Shown: one piece after another, positions 1 through 12,154 of the stretch
Position numbering within the stretch: position 1 is the first letter of the stretch
How the letters are laid out: each line of letters opens with the position of its first letter
Assembly (NCBI GenBank): GCA_933207985.1
Contig: OW240913.1
Span: 352,461,507 to 352,525,506, forward strand
Reading direction: 5' to 3'
Origin: Pelobates cultripes
Taxonomy: Eukaryota > Chordata > Amphibia > Anura > Pelobatidae
Length of the DNA: 64,000 bases
The notes under the pieces: generated by a model
The model's input: only the letters and a program-made list of their open reading frames with translations
Databases searched by the model: none
Told to the model about the DNA's origin: nothing
Position numbers and translations under genes: made by a program

Positions 1-300
1 CTTCAATAGCACCAAGCTGGTATGGTGACAAACACTGCCTGCAAGGAAGGCAAGCATCTGCCATCTTGTCACAGATAAGGCAAGTTGTAGTGTTCTGTGT
101 GTCACACTGGAGATATTTATTTGGGCCCAGTGGGGACAGGGATAACACTTACCAGTCCAGGGGGGAATGGGGCACCAAAAGGACTCTGTCAGAGCTGTGG
201 TGAGCGGAACAGGAGAGCCGCTGCCTCCCCCACTCTACGCCTCCACTAGGCCACACGTGGACATCGAAGTAAGTCCCAAGATCACTCATGATTAAATCAG
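1..300. other. Unassigned sequence at left edge
   Basis: No reading frame or repeat is recognised with confidence here. L1-like endonuclease coding becomes recognisable only from roughly position 330, so this stretch may be a rearranged upstream part of the same element or unrelated flanking DNA. Confidence 0.3.
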
Positions 301-3300
301 TACCTGAAGAGCACTCTCAAATTGTGTCTGGTCAGTATAAAACTCATACAAACCCAGATGGTTTATCACGGTGACAGGAAAAATAGGCACCATTGACTTC
401 GTCTTTAGCTCCCTATACGCCCAACCTACCCGGACCATGACTTTTGTCTACAATACATGAAACACCTAAGAAAGTACTCTAACACTCCCCTCATAATTGG
501 GGGACACTGCAATGCAGTACACGTCCCAGCAATTGACAGGAAAGCGCGTAACCAGACTCAGCTCCGAAACAGAAACGACACCCTATTCGCACAATTCTTA
601 GCCACATAAAACCTACTTGACGTTTGGAGAGCGTATCACCCCTCCACTCGAGAATTCACTTTCTACTCTCACGCACATGCCTCCTATTCTTGCATTGACC
701 ACTTCCTGATCTCTCCACGCTTACTCACACAAATCACCAAAACAGACATTGGCACAATCTCATGGTCTGACCATGCCGACATATCGCTCACCATGACTAT
801 TCCCCATCCCATGCGACAATGGACGTGGAAGTTAAATCCACTACTCCTACATGACAAACAAGTGATCAACAAAATTGCCAAAACCCTCATAGATTACTTT
901 GAACTAAACACCAACCGGAAGACCTCCCCTGTATCCCTATGGGCTGCTCACAAAGCAGTTGTAAGGAGACACATACTTAACTTAGCTACGGCAAAAAAAC
1001 GACAACAACAACAGCCACTCACAGGTGCCCTGACAGAACTGTGTAGCCTAGAAATAAGGCACAAAAGAAATCCTCAACCGACCACCTTTACCCAAGTAAA
1101 TGAAATCAGGGACTAACTGAAGCAGATAACTCAATCAGAAACAGCAAAAGCCCTGATGTGGCTAAAACAAAAATACTATGAAAAAGGAAACAAAGTGTAC
1201 TCTATGCTAGCACGCCACCTAAAACGCAAAATGGAATCAAAACAGATCGATAAGATACGTACCCCAATGGGACTTATTACGGGACAATGTCCCAGATCAC
1301 ATAGGCGAGGTATTCCAGAGATACTTCACGGCATTGTACAATTATCACTCCATTACGATCCCACAAACCGATCGTCCATCACCAACTTCCTAGAAACTCT
1401 AGAGCTCCCCAAGCTTTCCCAGACAATGATTGAAGCAGAAGTCACAATAGAAGAAATGGCAGTGGCCCTCGCAGCCTTCAAACATAATAAGAGCCTTGGC
1501 CCGGACGGGTACACTGCCTTATACTATAAATAATTCAGTCAAATCCTCCTGAAACACGTCACACGAGTGTTTAACGCCCTGCTGAAGGGAGACACACTAC
1601 CTGAAGATATGGTCACAGTGCACATATGCCTTCTCCCAAAACCAAACAAAGACCACACAGAACCAGAACACTATAGACCCATCTCTTTCCTTAACGTTGA
1701 CCTTGAGCTACTGACCAAACAGACTCAACCCACTTCTAGAATCAATAATTCACCCAGATCAGGTTGGTTTCATCCCCAATAGACAGGCGTCAGATAACAC
1801 CCACCACAGTATAGAGTTAATTTTGTCGAGTGCAACACAGAAGCATCTCAATGGCAGTCATTGCACTGGACGCCGAAAAGGCGTTTGATCGCCTCCTATG
1901 GTCCTTTCTGTACCAAGCCCTTTCATGATATGGATTTCCAAAGGCGTTCATATCCTTGATACAAGCCATTTATCATAACCCTCATGGAGCACTTCTCCTC
2001 CCAAACATAAAACCGCCCCGATTCTCAATCTTGAACGGAACAAGACAAGGCTGCCCTCTCTCCCTTTCTGTTTGCAATCTCCCTGGAGCCCCTGCTGCCA
2101 GCGATGTGCTCCAGCTGGGAAATAGAGGGCATAAGGGTCAGAAACAAAACCTTTAAAGTCTCAGCATATGCAGACGGCACCTTACTGACCATAACGAACC
2201 CCGAAAAATCAATTGAAACCGTGTTGGCCCTCATTCAGTGCTACTCTTCAATATCAGGATACAAACTAAACCTAACGAAGTCAGAACTCCTACCAGTCAA
2301 TAATGAAAAGCTGCATTTAAAATGTTTATGAGAACGTTTCCCTCTACACATCTGCCACTCATCCATCACCTACCTAGGTATCCAACTCACTAATGATGTG
2401 ACAAAACTATACGAGACAAATTACATCCCCCCTACTACGCAAAGCACATGAAGATCTTACCCAATGGTGGGCCTTGGGGATCTCCTGGCTGGGGAGCCTC
2501 ACCTCTATCAAAATAAATCTCCTACCCAGATTCCTTTATATCTTCCAGACACTCCCTATACCATTCCGCAAACCAGACCTCCCTATACCATTCCTATGGA
2601 ATGGGCACAAACCCAGAGTATGTAAAACAATCCTATACGTCCCCAAACGATGTGGTGGCCTGGGCCTCCCCAACTTCGCGCATTATCTAGCAGCTGCGCA
2701 CCTAGCCCAGTTCCAACAATGGCACCTCCCACTTAACAAAAAGAGATGGGTGGATCTGGAACATATGATGTTCGGATGGGAACACCCATCCCTATATATG
2801 TTGCTCCCCAGTCCACACCGACCCCTACCCCCACCAACATCTCGCACAATCACCTTCTCACTAGATTTATAGGACAAACTGAAAGACAGATTTGAGCTGT
2901 CATCCTTCCTGTCCCCCATGACCCCCATTTGGAGGAATAAACTCTTCACACCCGGCCACACACCAAGTCACTTTGCTAACTTTGAGAGATATCTCGAGAC
3001 TGGGCCACTTATACCACCATAACAAAATCATAGAATACAAAGACATCCCTGACAAAACTACCTTTACAACGTACAACTACTTTCGATATATCCAGCTCAG
3101 AAGCTTCGCATCCTGGAACACCCCTCTAGAAAGGGACAAATCTCTGACCTGTACACCACATTAGCGACCCACATAACTCAAATAACACTCCCATACATAG
3201 CAGCATGTGAAAAAAAACTTGGGTCCCGCAGACGAACCCTCTGTTTGGTCGCACATATGGGAGGCCACAGCCTCCATATCCATTTGCGTAACACACAAGG

Positions 3301-3377
3301 AACAGACATACAAAATGTTATTTCATTGGTACCTCACACCCCAGTGCCTAGCTATCATGCACCAAGCACCCTCTAAT
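301..3377 (+). mobile_element. L1-type LINE ORF2 relic, 5' and central part
   Basis: This is a decayed non-LTR retrotransposon ORF2, which normally encodes an APE endonuclease and a reverse transcriptase for target-primed insertion. Broken frames read in order as endonuclease (around 370-800, with a recognisable SDHADIS motif near 765-790), linker, reverse transcriptase (LGPDGYTALYYK near 1495-1530; RQGCPLS near 2041-2061) and the thumb/C-terminal region up to 3377. The catalytic YADD box reads YADG near 2165-2177, and the endonuclease GDFN-like motif is also altered. Stops at about 610, 1116 and 1531 and several frameshifts rule out function. The ORF resumes at 5506 beyond an inserted hAT element. 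Assignment to the L1 clade is from motif style; no family name can be given. Confidence 0.85.
3370..3377. repeat. Left 8-bp target-site duplication of hAT copy 1
   Basis: CCTCTAAT immediately precedes the element and recurs exactly at 5498-5505. An 8-bp duplication is the hallmark of hAT transposition. Confidence 0.9.
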
Positions 3378-3502
3378 CAGGGCCGGACTGGGGATACAAA
3401 GCAGCCCTGGAAAAAAAATTTGTGCCGGCCCCATAAGTCACTGCGCCATATATTGTCGCGTGTAATATGTAAGGCTATGTCTTGCCAGGACAGATGATTG
3501 AG

Positions 3503-3540
<38 letters not shown>

Positions 3541-4048
3541 CTTTTTCTAATATAAAATATTGGTCCTTTCAGGGTAAAACGTTTAATTATACAGTAAGCA
3601 TACGCACATGCAGACACAGGCAATTTCACTGACATTTCAGTGACACACACAAGCTCATTGATACACAGCCTCATAGACAAACAATCTTACTGATATACAT
3701 CAGCTCATTGACATAAAAACACAAGCTCACTCACTAGCAGACGCACACACACAGCTTAATGTGGTGGTATTGGTGTCTATAGCATGTCCCTACAGGCTTT
3801 TCAACATAAACACTGACTTTTCAGACAAAAGGCAGTGTTTACATTGCTTCAAAGTGACACTGCTAGTGACAGTCACTCAGACGGTCACTAGAGGTGCTTC
3901 CTGTGTTAGTGCACCTACATTCAGGGCCTCCACACTCTGTAGGTGCTGAACGTTCCCCATAGAGATACATTGATTCAATGCATCTCTATGAGGAGATGCT
4001 AATTGGAGTGGCGTTTTGCAGCCAATCCTATGGCAAAGCATTGGATTG

Positions 4049-4078
4049 GCTGAGATCATCAAGCTTGATGATCTCAGC
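4049..4078. repeat. Perfect 30-bp palindrome with AAGCTT centre
   Basis: The stretch equals its own reverse complement over all 30 bases (GCTGAGATCATC, then AAGCTT, then the inverse). It is preserved exactly at 12834-12863 in the second copy and imperfectly near 28677-28707 in the third, so it is a fixed part of this hAT family. Confidence 0.9.
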
Positions 4079-4169
4079 TGTAGAGGCAGGGCCAGTCGAG
4101 GGAGACCAGCACGTTGCGTGGGGGAAAAAAAAGGTGAGCAAAAACACTATTTATAAACACACATTTACA

Positions 4170-5062
4170 CCATGACAGACACAGAAACACACATATACCA
4201 TGACAGATACACACCCCATGACAGACACACCATGACAGACCATGACACAGACAGACACACACCATGACGGACAGATAGACACACACACACCATGACGGAC
4301 AGACACACACACACACCATGAATGACAGACAGACACACAAACACACACACCCCATGACGGACAGACACACACACACCCGATGACGGACAGATAGACACAC
4401 ACCCCATGACGGACAGACAGACACACACACCCCATGACGGACAGACAGACACACACCCCATGACGGACAGACACACACACCCCATGAATGACAGACAGAC
4501 ACACAAACACACACACACCCCATGACGGACAGACACACACACACACCCCATGACGGACAGACACACACACACACCCCATGACGGACAGACACACACTCAA
4601 CCCATGACGACCGCACACGCCCATGGCCCGGACAGACAGACACACACCGCGGCCCGGACACACACACACACACACACACCCCATGAATGACGAAGACGAA
4701 GACACACACACGCATGAGTGGACGGGCAGACACACAAACACACACACACACCCCGCTGACGGACGAACGCACACACCCCATACGATGGACGAACGCACAC
4801 ACACACCCCGCTGACGGACAGACAGACGCACACACACACCATACAGACAGACAGACACCATGACACAGACAGACAGACACCATGACACAGACAGACAGAC
4901 ACCATGACACAGACAGACAGACACACACACACACCATACAGACAGACACCATGACACAGACAGACAGACACACACACACACACCATACAGACAGACACCA
5001 TGACACAGACAGACACACACCATACAGACCGACAGACACACACACACACCATACAGACAGAC
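4170..5062. repeat. CA-rich minisatellite inside hAT copy 1
   Basis: Variable units of about 20-30 bp built on CCATGACGGACAGACACACA. The array is the hypervariable part of the element: the copy at 12955-13727 has a different unit number and order although its flanks are nearly identical. Long minus-strand open frames here are artefacts of the repeat. Confidence 0.9.
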
Positions 5063-5148
5063 ATACACATTACTTATACCTGCCAGGGGGAGGTCTTCTT
5101 GGGGGCCTTTTACCGCTGGGGAGGTCTTCTGGGGGCATCTGGGGGACA

Positions 5149-5422
5149 TGTGCTGTCGGCCGCTGGGGAGGTCTTCTGGCGGTCGCTGGCAGACTTGTCC
5201 TGGCGGCCGCTGGGGGAGCTGCGCGAGCTGCGCTGGCTCTGCCCTCCCGCGCTACTGAATGAGACCGGCGCCGGAATATGACGTCATATTCTGGCGCCAG
5301 TCTCATTCAGCTGCGCGCTGGGGAGCAGAGCCAGCGCAGCTCGCGCAGCTCCCACAGCGGCCGCCAGGACAAGTCTGCCAGCGGCCGCCAGAAGACCTCC
5401 CCAGCGGCCGACAGCAGACCCA
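5149..5422. repeat. Near-perfect ~270-bp palindrome with TGACGTCA centre
   Basis: Arms of about 133 bp meet near 5282. The central 54 bp (5256-5309) are symmetric except for two mismatched pairs and are centred on TGACGTCA, a consensus CRE core, with nested GGCGCC on either side. The outer arms contain matched AGCTGCGCGAGCTGCGCTGG, GCGGCCGC and GAGGTCTTCTGGCGG segments. The same structure lies at about 13814-14087. Confidence 0.85.
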
Positions 5423-5497
5423 GGTGTCTGCCCGGCCCCAGGTGCCGACGGCCCACCGGGAAATTTCCCGGTATCCCGGTGGGCCAGTCCGGCCCTG

Positions 5498-6095
5498 CCT
5501 CTAATCAATGTTGGAAGGGATGTGGTGAAGTAGGGACTTTCCTCCACTGCTGGTGGACTTGCCCCAAACTAAAACCCCTATGCCAAAGCATCACAACACT
5601 AATCTCTGGACTGCCCAACAAACCATGCCCCCTAGGCCTGTGGGCACTTTTACTTTTAAAACCCTTGGACTCTTTCACAATAGCAGAGAGCAAACGAATA
5701 GCACACATAGCACTGGCAACACGAAGAGCAATAGCGGAACAATGGTCAACACTAAACATAACCTCACAAACTACCATTGCCAAAAAGATACAAGACAGCG
5801 TTAACATGGACAGACTAATGTCTCTGATGACACCCAAAAAGTTCCACAAAACTTGGGACCCATGGCTAACCGGAGAAACAACCCTACCCTGGTAAGAAAA
5901 CACACCACATATAGAGCCTAGCTTGGGCTTACTTAAAACCCCCATCAAGATGGAAACAACTGGCACAACATGGTCCCCAGCTACACACTCCTTCTCCTTT
6001 CACCCCCAACTCCTCCCTCCCACCCTCTACATTACCTAATGGTAATTCTACAATCTAGGATCTGCAGCTAATTTTCAATAAATTTTAACTGAGTA
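5498..6095 (+). mobile_element. L1 ORF2 C-terminus and 3' UTR (continuation)
   Basis: L1 coding resumes with the cysteine/tryptophan segment CWKGCGEVGTFLHCWWTCP (about 5509-5565) and runs open to TLPW and a stop near 5895. This is the zinc-knuckle-like end of L1 ORF2. A short 3' UTR follows with AATAAA at 6077-6082. Positions 5498-5505 are the right-hand hAT target duplication. An identical copy follows the second hAT element at 14163-14760. Confidence 0.85.
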
Positions 6096-9000
6096 ACATT
6101 TTGATAAGCTTACATTCTTTCATGAACGAAAACTCTGACCAATTCCTTCTTCTTCTTATGCCTCCTAAATCAGCAACTACATGCTTTTTTACCCCCCACA
6201 AACGACCTTACGAAGCTCCCAGCTCTCGCTTCATTGCTGCCAGATTAATCTGCCTCCCCAACTGTTCCTTAAATGCAATTTAACCCTGTTGTTCTGCAAT
6301 GTATATATATAACATTCCTTTGATGTGTGTTTTATTTCTATATTTCTATATTTTTATAGAGTATGTCAGTTTGTGAGCCTGTACACCAGAGTGCTCATTC
6401 AGTTCTACCAAGATATTGTTAGTCACTAAGGATTAAAAAATGTAAAAAACCAACACTCCCATTATTCCGTTGAGTGCACAAGTTGCCATGGTATTTGGAA
6501 AAAGCAAGTGAACCACCAAAAGAATGAAATAACAATTATTTTAAGACAAGTAGTGAGTGAAAGGGTATTATTACTCTGTCAATCTCGACTGATTTTACCT
6601 TAATTCTTGTGCAGATCTCGGTTTTCATTGTGATCTATGCCTTACTGTAGATATTAACTCTATCCTTCTCAGAGAGTTTTCAAAGCCAATGCTTTTATAT
6701 GACCTAGTAAATGAATTAATGTATAGACAAAAGGGTAAATTAATCTGTTAATGCGTAGTAAAAAAGCTACAAACCTAATTTCTAACTGAGCAGAATATAT
6801 AGTTACCAGTCATTTAAAAAAAATGAATAGTGTGTTTGTTGGTCACTGGATAACTTGTATTGTACCTTCCAAGTTAAGAAGAAAATGTAACACATTTTTA
6901 TAGGTGTACCATGTATCCAGGAATGGCAAAGGGAGGAAGCAAAGGGAGGTGAAATGGGTGCGTGATCCCATCATTCATGCTCGACTGGATGACAAACATC
7001 ACTTCAGGTTTGTATTCAGGATTGTCCATACACAGGGTGCTAGTATGGGTGGATTGGCCCGGGAAAAGTCTTGCACAAGATGAGGACATTTCGTAATGCC
7101 CTCCCAAGGTTTACTGGAAAAAATGCTTGTATGGTGAGACAGGCACCCAAAATTGTCCTACAGGATTCAGGACTGCTATCATGTATGCTACTGCATAAAA
7201 ATCACTGGGATACATCAAGGCAGAATTATAGAAATGTGGTTACTAATATTCATGTGTGCTCCTGCTTGTAGTTTTCTAGTAACGGTGCGTTTTTGTTTTG
7301 ATCTGATTGCTGCGTGAACAGATGCTAACATTTTTATTGTTTTACTGTTTGCTGCCTGGTTGACCTTCTGCCGATTAATATTGAATCTGTAGTTTGCACT
7401 GACTGTTGACCTGTATAATAACTGTACGTATCTATGCATTCCTGACAATGACTTGTCTGACTGTCTGATTTCATCTCTTGGTCATGATATATACTCACAG
7501 GACAACTGGAAAGCCAGGGATCTTTTTGTCTGCTTCCAATAACTCTGCAGATCTCATTGGAAAGCCCAATCGTGTGTGCACAGCACCAGCACAGAGGATG
7601 CTCAATGAGGAGACTCTGATTGGTGTATTCCCTGGTAAAAGGAGTGTTTGCAAAGGCTGCAGACAGCAGATCTGCAGCTTTTCTAAGCTATTTTTACATA
7701 AACCCCCAAAGAAAACATGCAGATACAAATATATGTATGTTTTCTTTGGGACATAAACAGTGAAAAGATAAAAAAAACAAGTGGTGTCCCTTTAATGGCA
7801 ACACATGAAAGGTGTCCCCCTGCAACATGTACTATGTATATGCTGTACTTCCTCATTGACCAGTTACTTAAAGGGACATTATAGTCACCAAAACAACTTT
7901 GGCTTAATGAAGGTGTTTTTGTGTTTAGATAATGAACCTGCAGTCTCACTTAAATCACTATTGTTTTTGTTCATGCAGCTCTAGCCACACCTCCTTGAAA
8001 ACAAAATGGTTTCAGTTTCACTTGGATATTAACTTACTTTAGAGATTTTTATCTCCTGCTCTGTAAACTGAACTTCAATTACATACAGGAAGCTTCTGCA
8101 GAGCAGTCGATTAAAAATTCTAAATTAAACAGAATCTGCAATAAAGGAAGTGTAAACATTAGTTGACTCTTTACAGGAAGTGTTTAGGAAGGGTGTGTTA
8201 GTCATATTTAGGAAGGAGTGACTAGGGCTGAATAAATAAAGTGATTTAACTCATAAATGGCAGAGAATTGAGCAGTGAGACTGAAGGGGCATGTTCTATA
8301 CACCAAAACTGCTTCATTAAGCTAAAGTTGTTTTGGTGACAATAATGTCCCTTTAACTTACAGCAGGTTCTGAATTCTACATACCACAAGGCAACACTTT
8401 TCATGTGCTGCCCACCAATATCTATAAGTGATATTTGTTGTTTGTATTTCACATATTTTGTGTATTTTTGTGTTGTATCATCATGTGTGAATTTATATGT
8501 ACGAGCATGTGAATTTATGTAGTATATATGTGTACATGCAAGTGTGTATTTGTGAGTGAATTTGTGCTGAAAAGCAACCATCACATGATAAAAGACAGTG
8601 TATCTTTAATATTTTGTATCCCCCCGCTTCATTTTTTTTAATGGTGTGAAGGCAAGTTTTTTTATTTTATAGTACATAGAAGAATTTAGTAATTTTAAAG
8701 AGAAGAAATGGACAAAATATGGTTTTATAGCAACAATGCCTTACCCTTTGAATATGTATAAATTAGCAAATAAAATAGATTATCCAAGAAAAGGCAAAAA
8801 TAAAGTTAAAGTACATTACAATGACATAAAGTTGGAGATCCTGATTTCATACGGGTTCATATTTAAAGTGTTAATCACCACTATCATTAAAATTAAACAA
8901 ATTCTAATCAATGTATATATACACACCCACATGGGGTAACTACAAAAGGTATTTTGGATGCAACATCCTTTAATTGTAGCAATCTGCAAAGCAGTTAGAT

Positions 9001-9399
9001 TAGATTCCTCCTGGTTGTCCTGCATTGGCATCTTACTCATCTTTTTATAAAGCAATCCATATGTTGCCAGATGTTTCTTTATGATATTCATAAACTCAGA
9101 TTATCTGCCATTTAACCATTTGAATGCCAAATAAACCCAGATAAGTCATGGCAATGCATTGCTCACTATTTGTATTGCTCTTTTTGTTCTTAGTACTTGA
9201 AGGGTTAAACAGACATCACAGACGAGCAGGTTAACCACAGTTAGAATTCTAAACTCTTTTTATAGTTTTGATTATGAATACATTAACAATACCAGCCTGT
9301 TTGTCCCTAACACTCCATTCCAGACATGTATTAGTTTACAGTTATACCTGTCATCTTCACAGTTAATTCCCATCAGTTCAGTCAAAACAGAGAACCACC
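6096..9399. other. AT-rich intergenic DNA, first copy
   Basis: No supportable gene. The only recognisable element is the TTAA MITE at 7868-8356. The whole stretch recurs at 14761-18064. Confidence 0.6.
7868..8356. mobile_element. TTAA-flanked MITE with long inverted termini (T2-like)
   Basis: Both ends carry TTAAAGGGACATTAT, and the terminal inverted repeats run about 45 bp with only two mismatches, through a CACCAAAACAACTTT segment. The TTAA target and TTAAAGG terminus match what is known of T2-type MITEs in Xenopus. No coding capacity. Its duplicate is at 16533-17021. Confidence 0.8.
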
Positions 9400-11284
9400 A
9401 CCACCACCTAGCACAATATAAACCATTACAGTGTGTGCCCTTCAACATTTACTGTCTCTGGTTTGTCTGAGAGTCATACTTTCTGCTATTTGTTGCTAGA
9501 CAGACTGTCTGCAGGTTACAGCAGTGTCTGATCTGTGTAGATTCTCCCTGGGAAGGCTTACATAGCGAGCAATAAGCTTTCTTATATTATATCTGACTCA
9601 GCTGCCAGTTAGATACATATTAACCTTCTCTCTGACTGCAAATACAACAGTTAATCATTGGCTTGCTGGCAGCTATGGGGTTGTTATTATTGCACATGAT
9701 TTTTGTTTTGATAGAATTGCATGCACTCTCAGCAGCAAACAGCTCTCTGTAACCTCCAGGTTTACCATACATTCTCTCCTCACCTCTCATGGTGGAGGCA
9801 CCACCCATGACTCTCCCTCTGGGAGGCTGGACCCTCTCCTCTTCAAAGCATTAGCAGCCTCCAGCTCCATCACAGACCTGGGGATCTCCTCGGGCTGACT
9901 GAGCTTCCAAAACTTCTTCATTTACAGCGAGGAGAAGCAAGGATCCCCAATCCTGGCCACACGTGGACCTTCCTGTCTATCCAGGAGACATCTCGATACC
10001 ATCGGCTCGGTGGGCACACTGGCTAAACCTGGAATTAATTATTTCCTGCTTCCGATGCCAGATTTAGGGGACTTCTCGGGTTGAGGCTCCAAAAGTTCTT
10101 TCTATTTTGCAAGGAAAAGAAAGGAAACGCAGTTTCTACCGTTCGTGGACTTCAGTCCCTGCCGTACAAAAAAATTGATACATTGTTAACTGGTGGGATT
10201 GATACATTGTCTGAATGATATAATCTGCGATCACTGTGCACGATCTCCCAGGAGAAGACACCAGTGACCAGAGACTCCAGAGAATAACTGCTCGTTCCCT
10301 TACAAACGGTCCCTGGACTAGAATTGGGGCACTCTAGACGCATGAATGAAGATGTTGTCTATATTTGTGAATGAAGATGCCTACAAGAGAAGGTTTATTA
10401 AAAGCCACCAGGCTAAGTAATTAATGACTGGTAGGAATGGGCTTTATTTTTGTAACACTGATGGACATTTAAGAGTATATAGATTATCAAATGTTTTAGA
10501 ATGACACATAATACCAGCAGCACTTATTCTAGAGTAAATGTATATGGGCTTTATTTTTGTAACACTGATGGACATTTAAGAGTATATAGATTATCAAATG
10601 TTTTAGAATGACACATAATACCAGCAGCACTTATTCTAGAGTAAATGTATATGATTTGGCTTCAGGTGGAGTAATGTTTGAGAAGAGGACATTAATAACC
10701 TATAACTAGTTAAAATACAATGCTAAATTTGGGGGTATAGATTTCGTGGATTTGCAGACTAGCTCCTAGTTTATAAACCTTTACTAGTCTAGAAGTGTGG
10801 GAATTAAGGCTAGCAAACCCTGCAGTTAGATGTACATATGGCCAGCAGTTTGTCAGTGCAGGACTAGTTGTGGTAATAGTTGGCCTTTTTTTTTTTTTTT
10901 ATAAAGTGCAGAAATTCTGTGTAATACTTTGTTGGGTTAGGGAGAGTAGCAGCCCTTACTTTTATTTATACTAGTTTGATAGGTTTTGACAAACTACTTT
11001 AGAGGAGGAGAGTTCAGTGGGAGGACAATTTAAATTACATGCATGCCAACCTGTTAGCTGAGCAATATGAACACATTTTAGTTGATAGTAGTTTGTCAGG
11101 TCAGTACCAACTGTTGTACATAGCTGGTAAATAGACAATTAGTGTATACAGGTAAGCAAGACTAGCTGCTGTGTGCTGTAGTTTGTTGGGTCGAGACTAG
11201 CAGTTACAGGTATAGATGCCTGTTGGGTTAGAAGTTGTGTAAAGGAACTAGGTTAGGAAGGGTAGTTATGTGCTGATATTGAGT
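9400..11284. other. First copy of the region upstream of the ankyrin gene
   Basis: This matches 18065-19949, where it leads directly into the ankyrin-repeat gene. Here it stops at a gap instead, so the promoter-like and 5' UTR-like content is a duplicate without its gene. It contains the 107-bp tandem duplication at 10438-10651. Confidence 0.7.
10438..10651. repeat. Two-copy 107-bp tandem duplication
   Basis: Positions 10438-10544 and 10545-10651 are the same 107-bp unit (beginning TGGGCTTTATTTTTGTAAC) with no difference that I can see. The same pair occurs at 19103-19316. Confidence 0.95.
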
Positions 11285-11384
11285 NNNNNNNNNNNNNNNN
11301 NNNNNNNNNNNNNNNNNNNNNNNNNNNNNNNNNNNNNNNNNNNNNNNNNNNNNNNNNNNNNNNNNNNNNNNNNNNNNNNNNNNN
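11285..11384. other. Assembly gap of exactly 100 N
   Basis: One hundred N in a row, the conventional length for a gap of unknown size. The left edge falls inside sequence that continues uninterrupted in the second copy at 19950. Confidence 0.99.
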
Positions 11385-12154
11385 CTATGATTCTGGTTTC
11401 AGTATAAATACTTTCTTACTGCTGAGTAGAATGGATTCCAAGTACGAGCTGATTCTTAGTTCAAGATCTTTGTTCCTGATCCTTGTTTTATCAAAGCTGA
11501 GATCTGGCCAAATTCATGTCCTTTCTGTTATTCTGATTTGTAAACATATTTATTTATTTTTTGCTTCATGTTTTGTTCTCTATATTTGAGCAACAGATAC
11601 CTATTCAACTCCTCCATTACATTTTAAATCTTGCAATACAGGGCTCAACAATTCAGATTCTATAGACTTGTAGAATGAGTCTCCAGACTCCTGGAGTGGG
11701 CAAAGATGGACGATATAATATGCGAAACATTTGTATTTTTTTTTTGTCTTGTATTATTTTGCATATGATTAATTATGTATACAATGCATTAAAATTAGTC
11801 TACTCAAGTAAAGCTCATTTAAGTTTATTAATAATGATGAATATATTCCTATATCAATATATTAACAAATGTTGACAATAATTGGCTTTACACACAAGAG
11901 TGGTAAGTGATCAAACTGATGAAAGAATGTTACGTTTACTAAAGAATGTGTCACGGTTCATGTTCGTGCACTTGTACGTCAGCCAGCCTATGTACAGAGT
12001 AGGTTATAAACACAAATCCTATGTGGATGCATTATACTGAGGTAAGCAAAGTTTTTGTAGGAAGATAAAAATCCTGGATGTACAAATGGAAAGGAGGATC
12101 CCTTTAGGTGTCATACCATATCCTACTACATAGATTACCCTGGGAGGAAGTTGT
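11385..12154. other. Orphan 770-bp segment between gap and hAT copy 2
   Basis: AT-rich, no gene recognised. It is not part of the duplicated block, and it abuts the hAT terminus at 12155 without a matching target duplication on the far side, so its placement in the scaffold is doubtful. Confidence 0.6.

Larger units (their letters stand above)
3378..5497. mobile_element. Non-autonomous hAT element, copy 1 (2120 bp)
   Basis: The element begins CAGGGCCGGACTGGGG and ends in the inverted CCAGTCCGGCCCTG, with a perfect 8-bp duplication on both sides and L1 coding sequence resuming in register after it. No transposase is encoded, so it must have been mobilised in trans. Inside, in order, are an AT microsatellite (about 3503-3538), a perfect 30-bp palindrome (4049-4078), a CA-rich minisatellite (about 4170-5062), a large GC-rich palindrome (about 5149-5422) and a subterminal hairpin (arms 5450-5461 and 5474-5485). 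Related copies lie at 12155-14162 and 28008-29003. The superfamily call is firm; the family is not one I can name. Confidence 0.9.

Noticed and set aside
4074..5149. Minus-strand open frames of 143-332 codons rich in Val-Cys-Leu-Ser
   Set aside because: They are translations of the CA-rich minisatellite, open in several frames at once; the composition simply mirrors the repeat.
5278..5895. 205-codon plus-strand ORF
   Set aside because: It fuses the GC-rich end of the hAT element with the L1 ORF2 tail across the insertion junction, so it is not a single protein. The copy at 13943-14560 is the same fusion.
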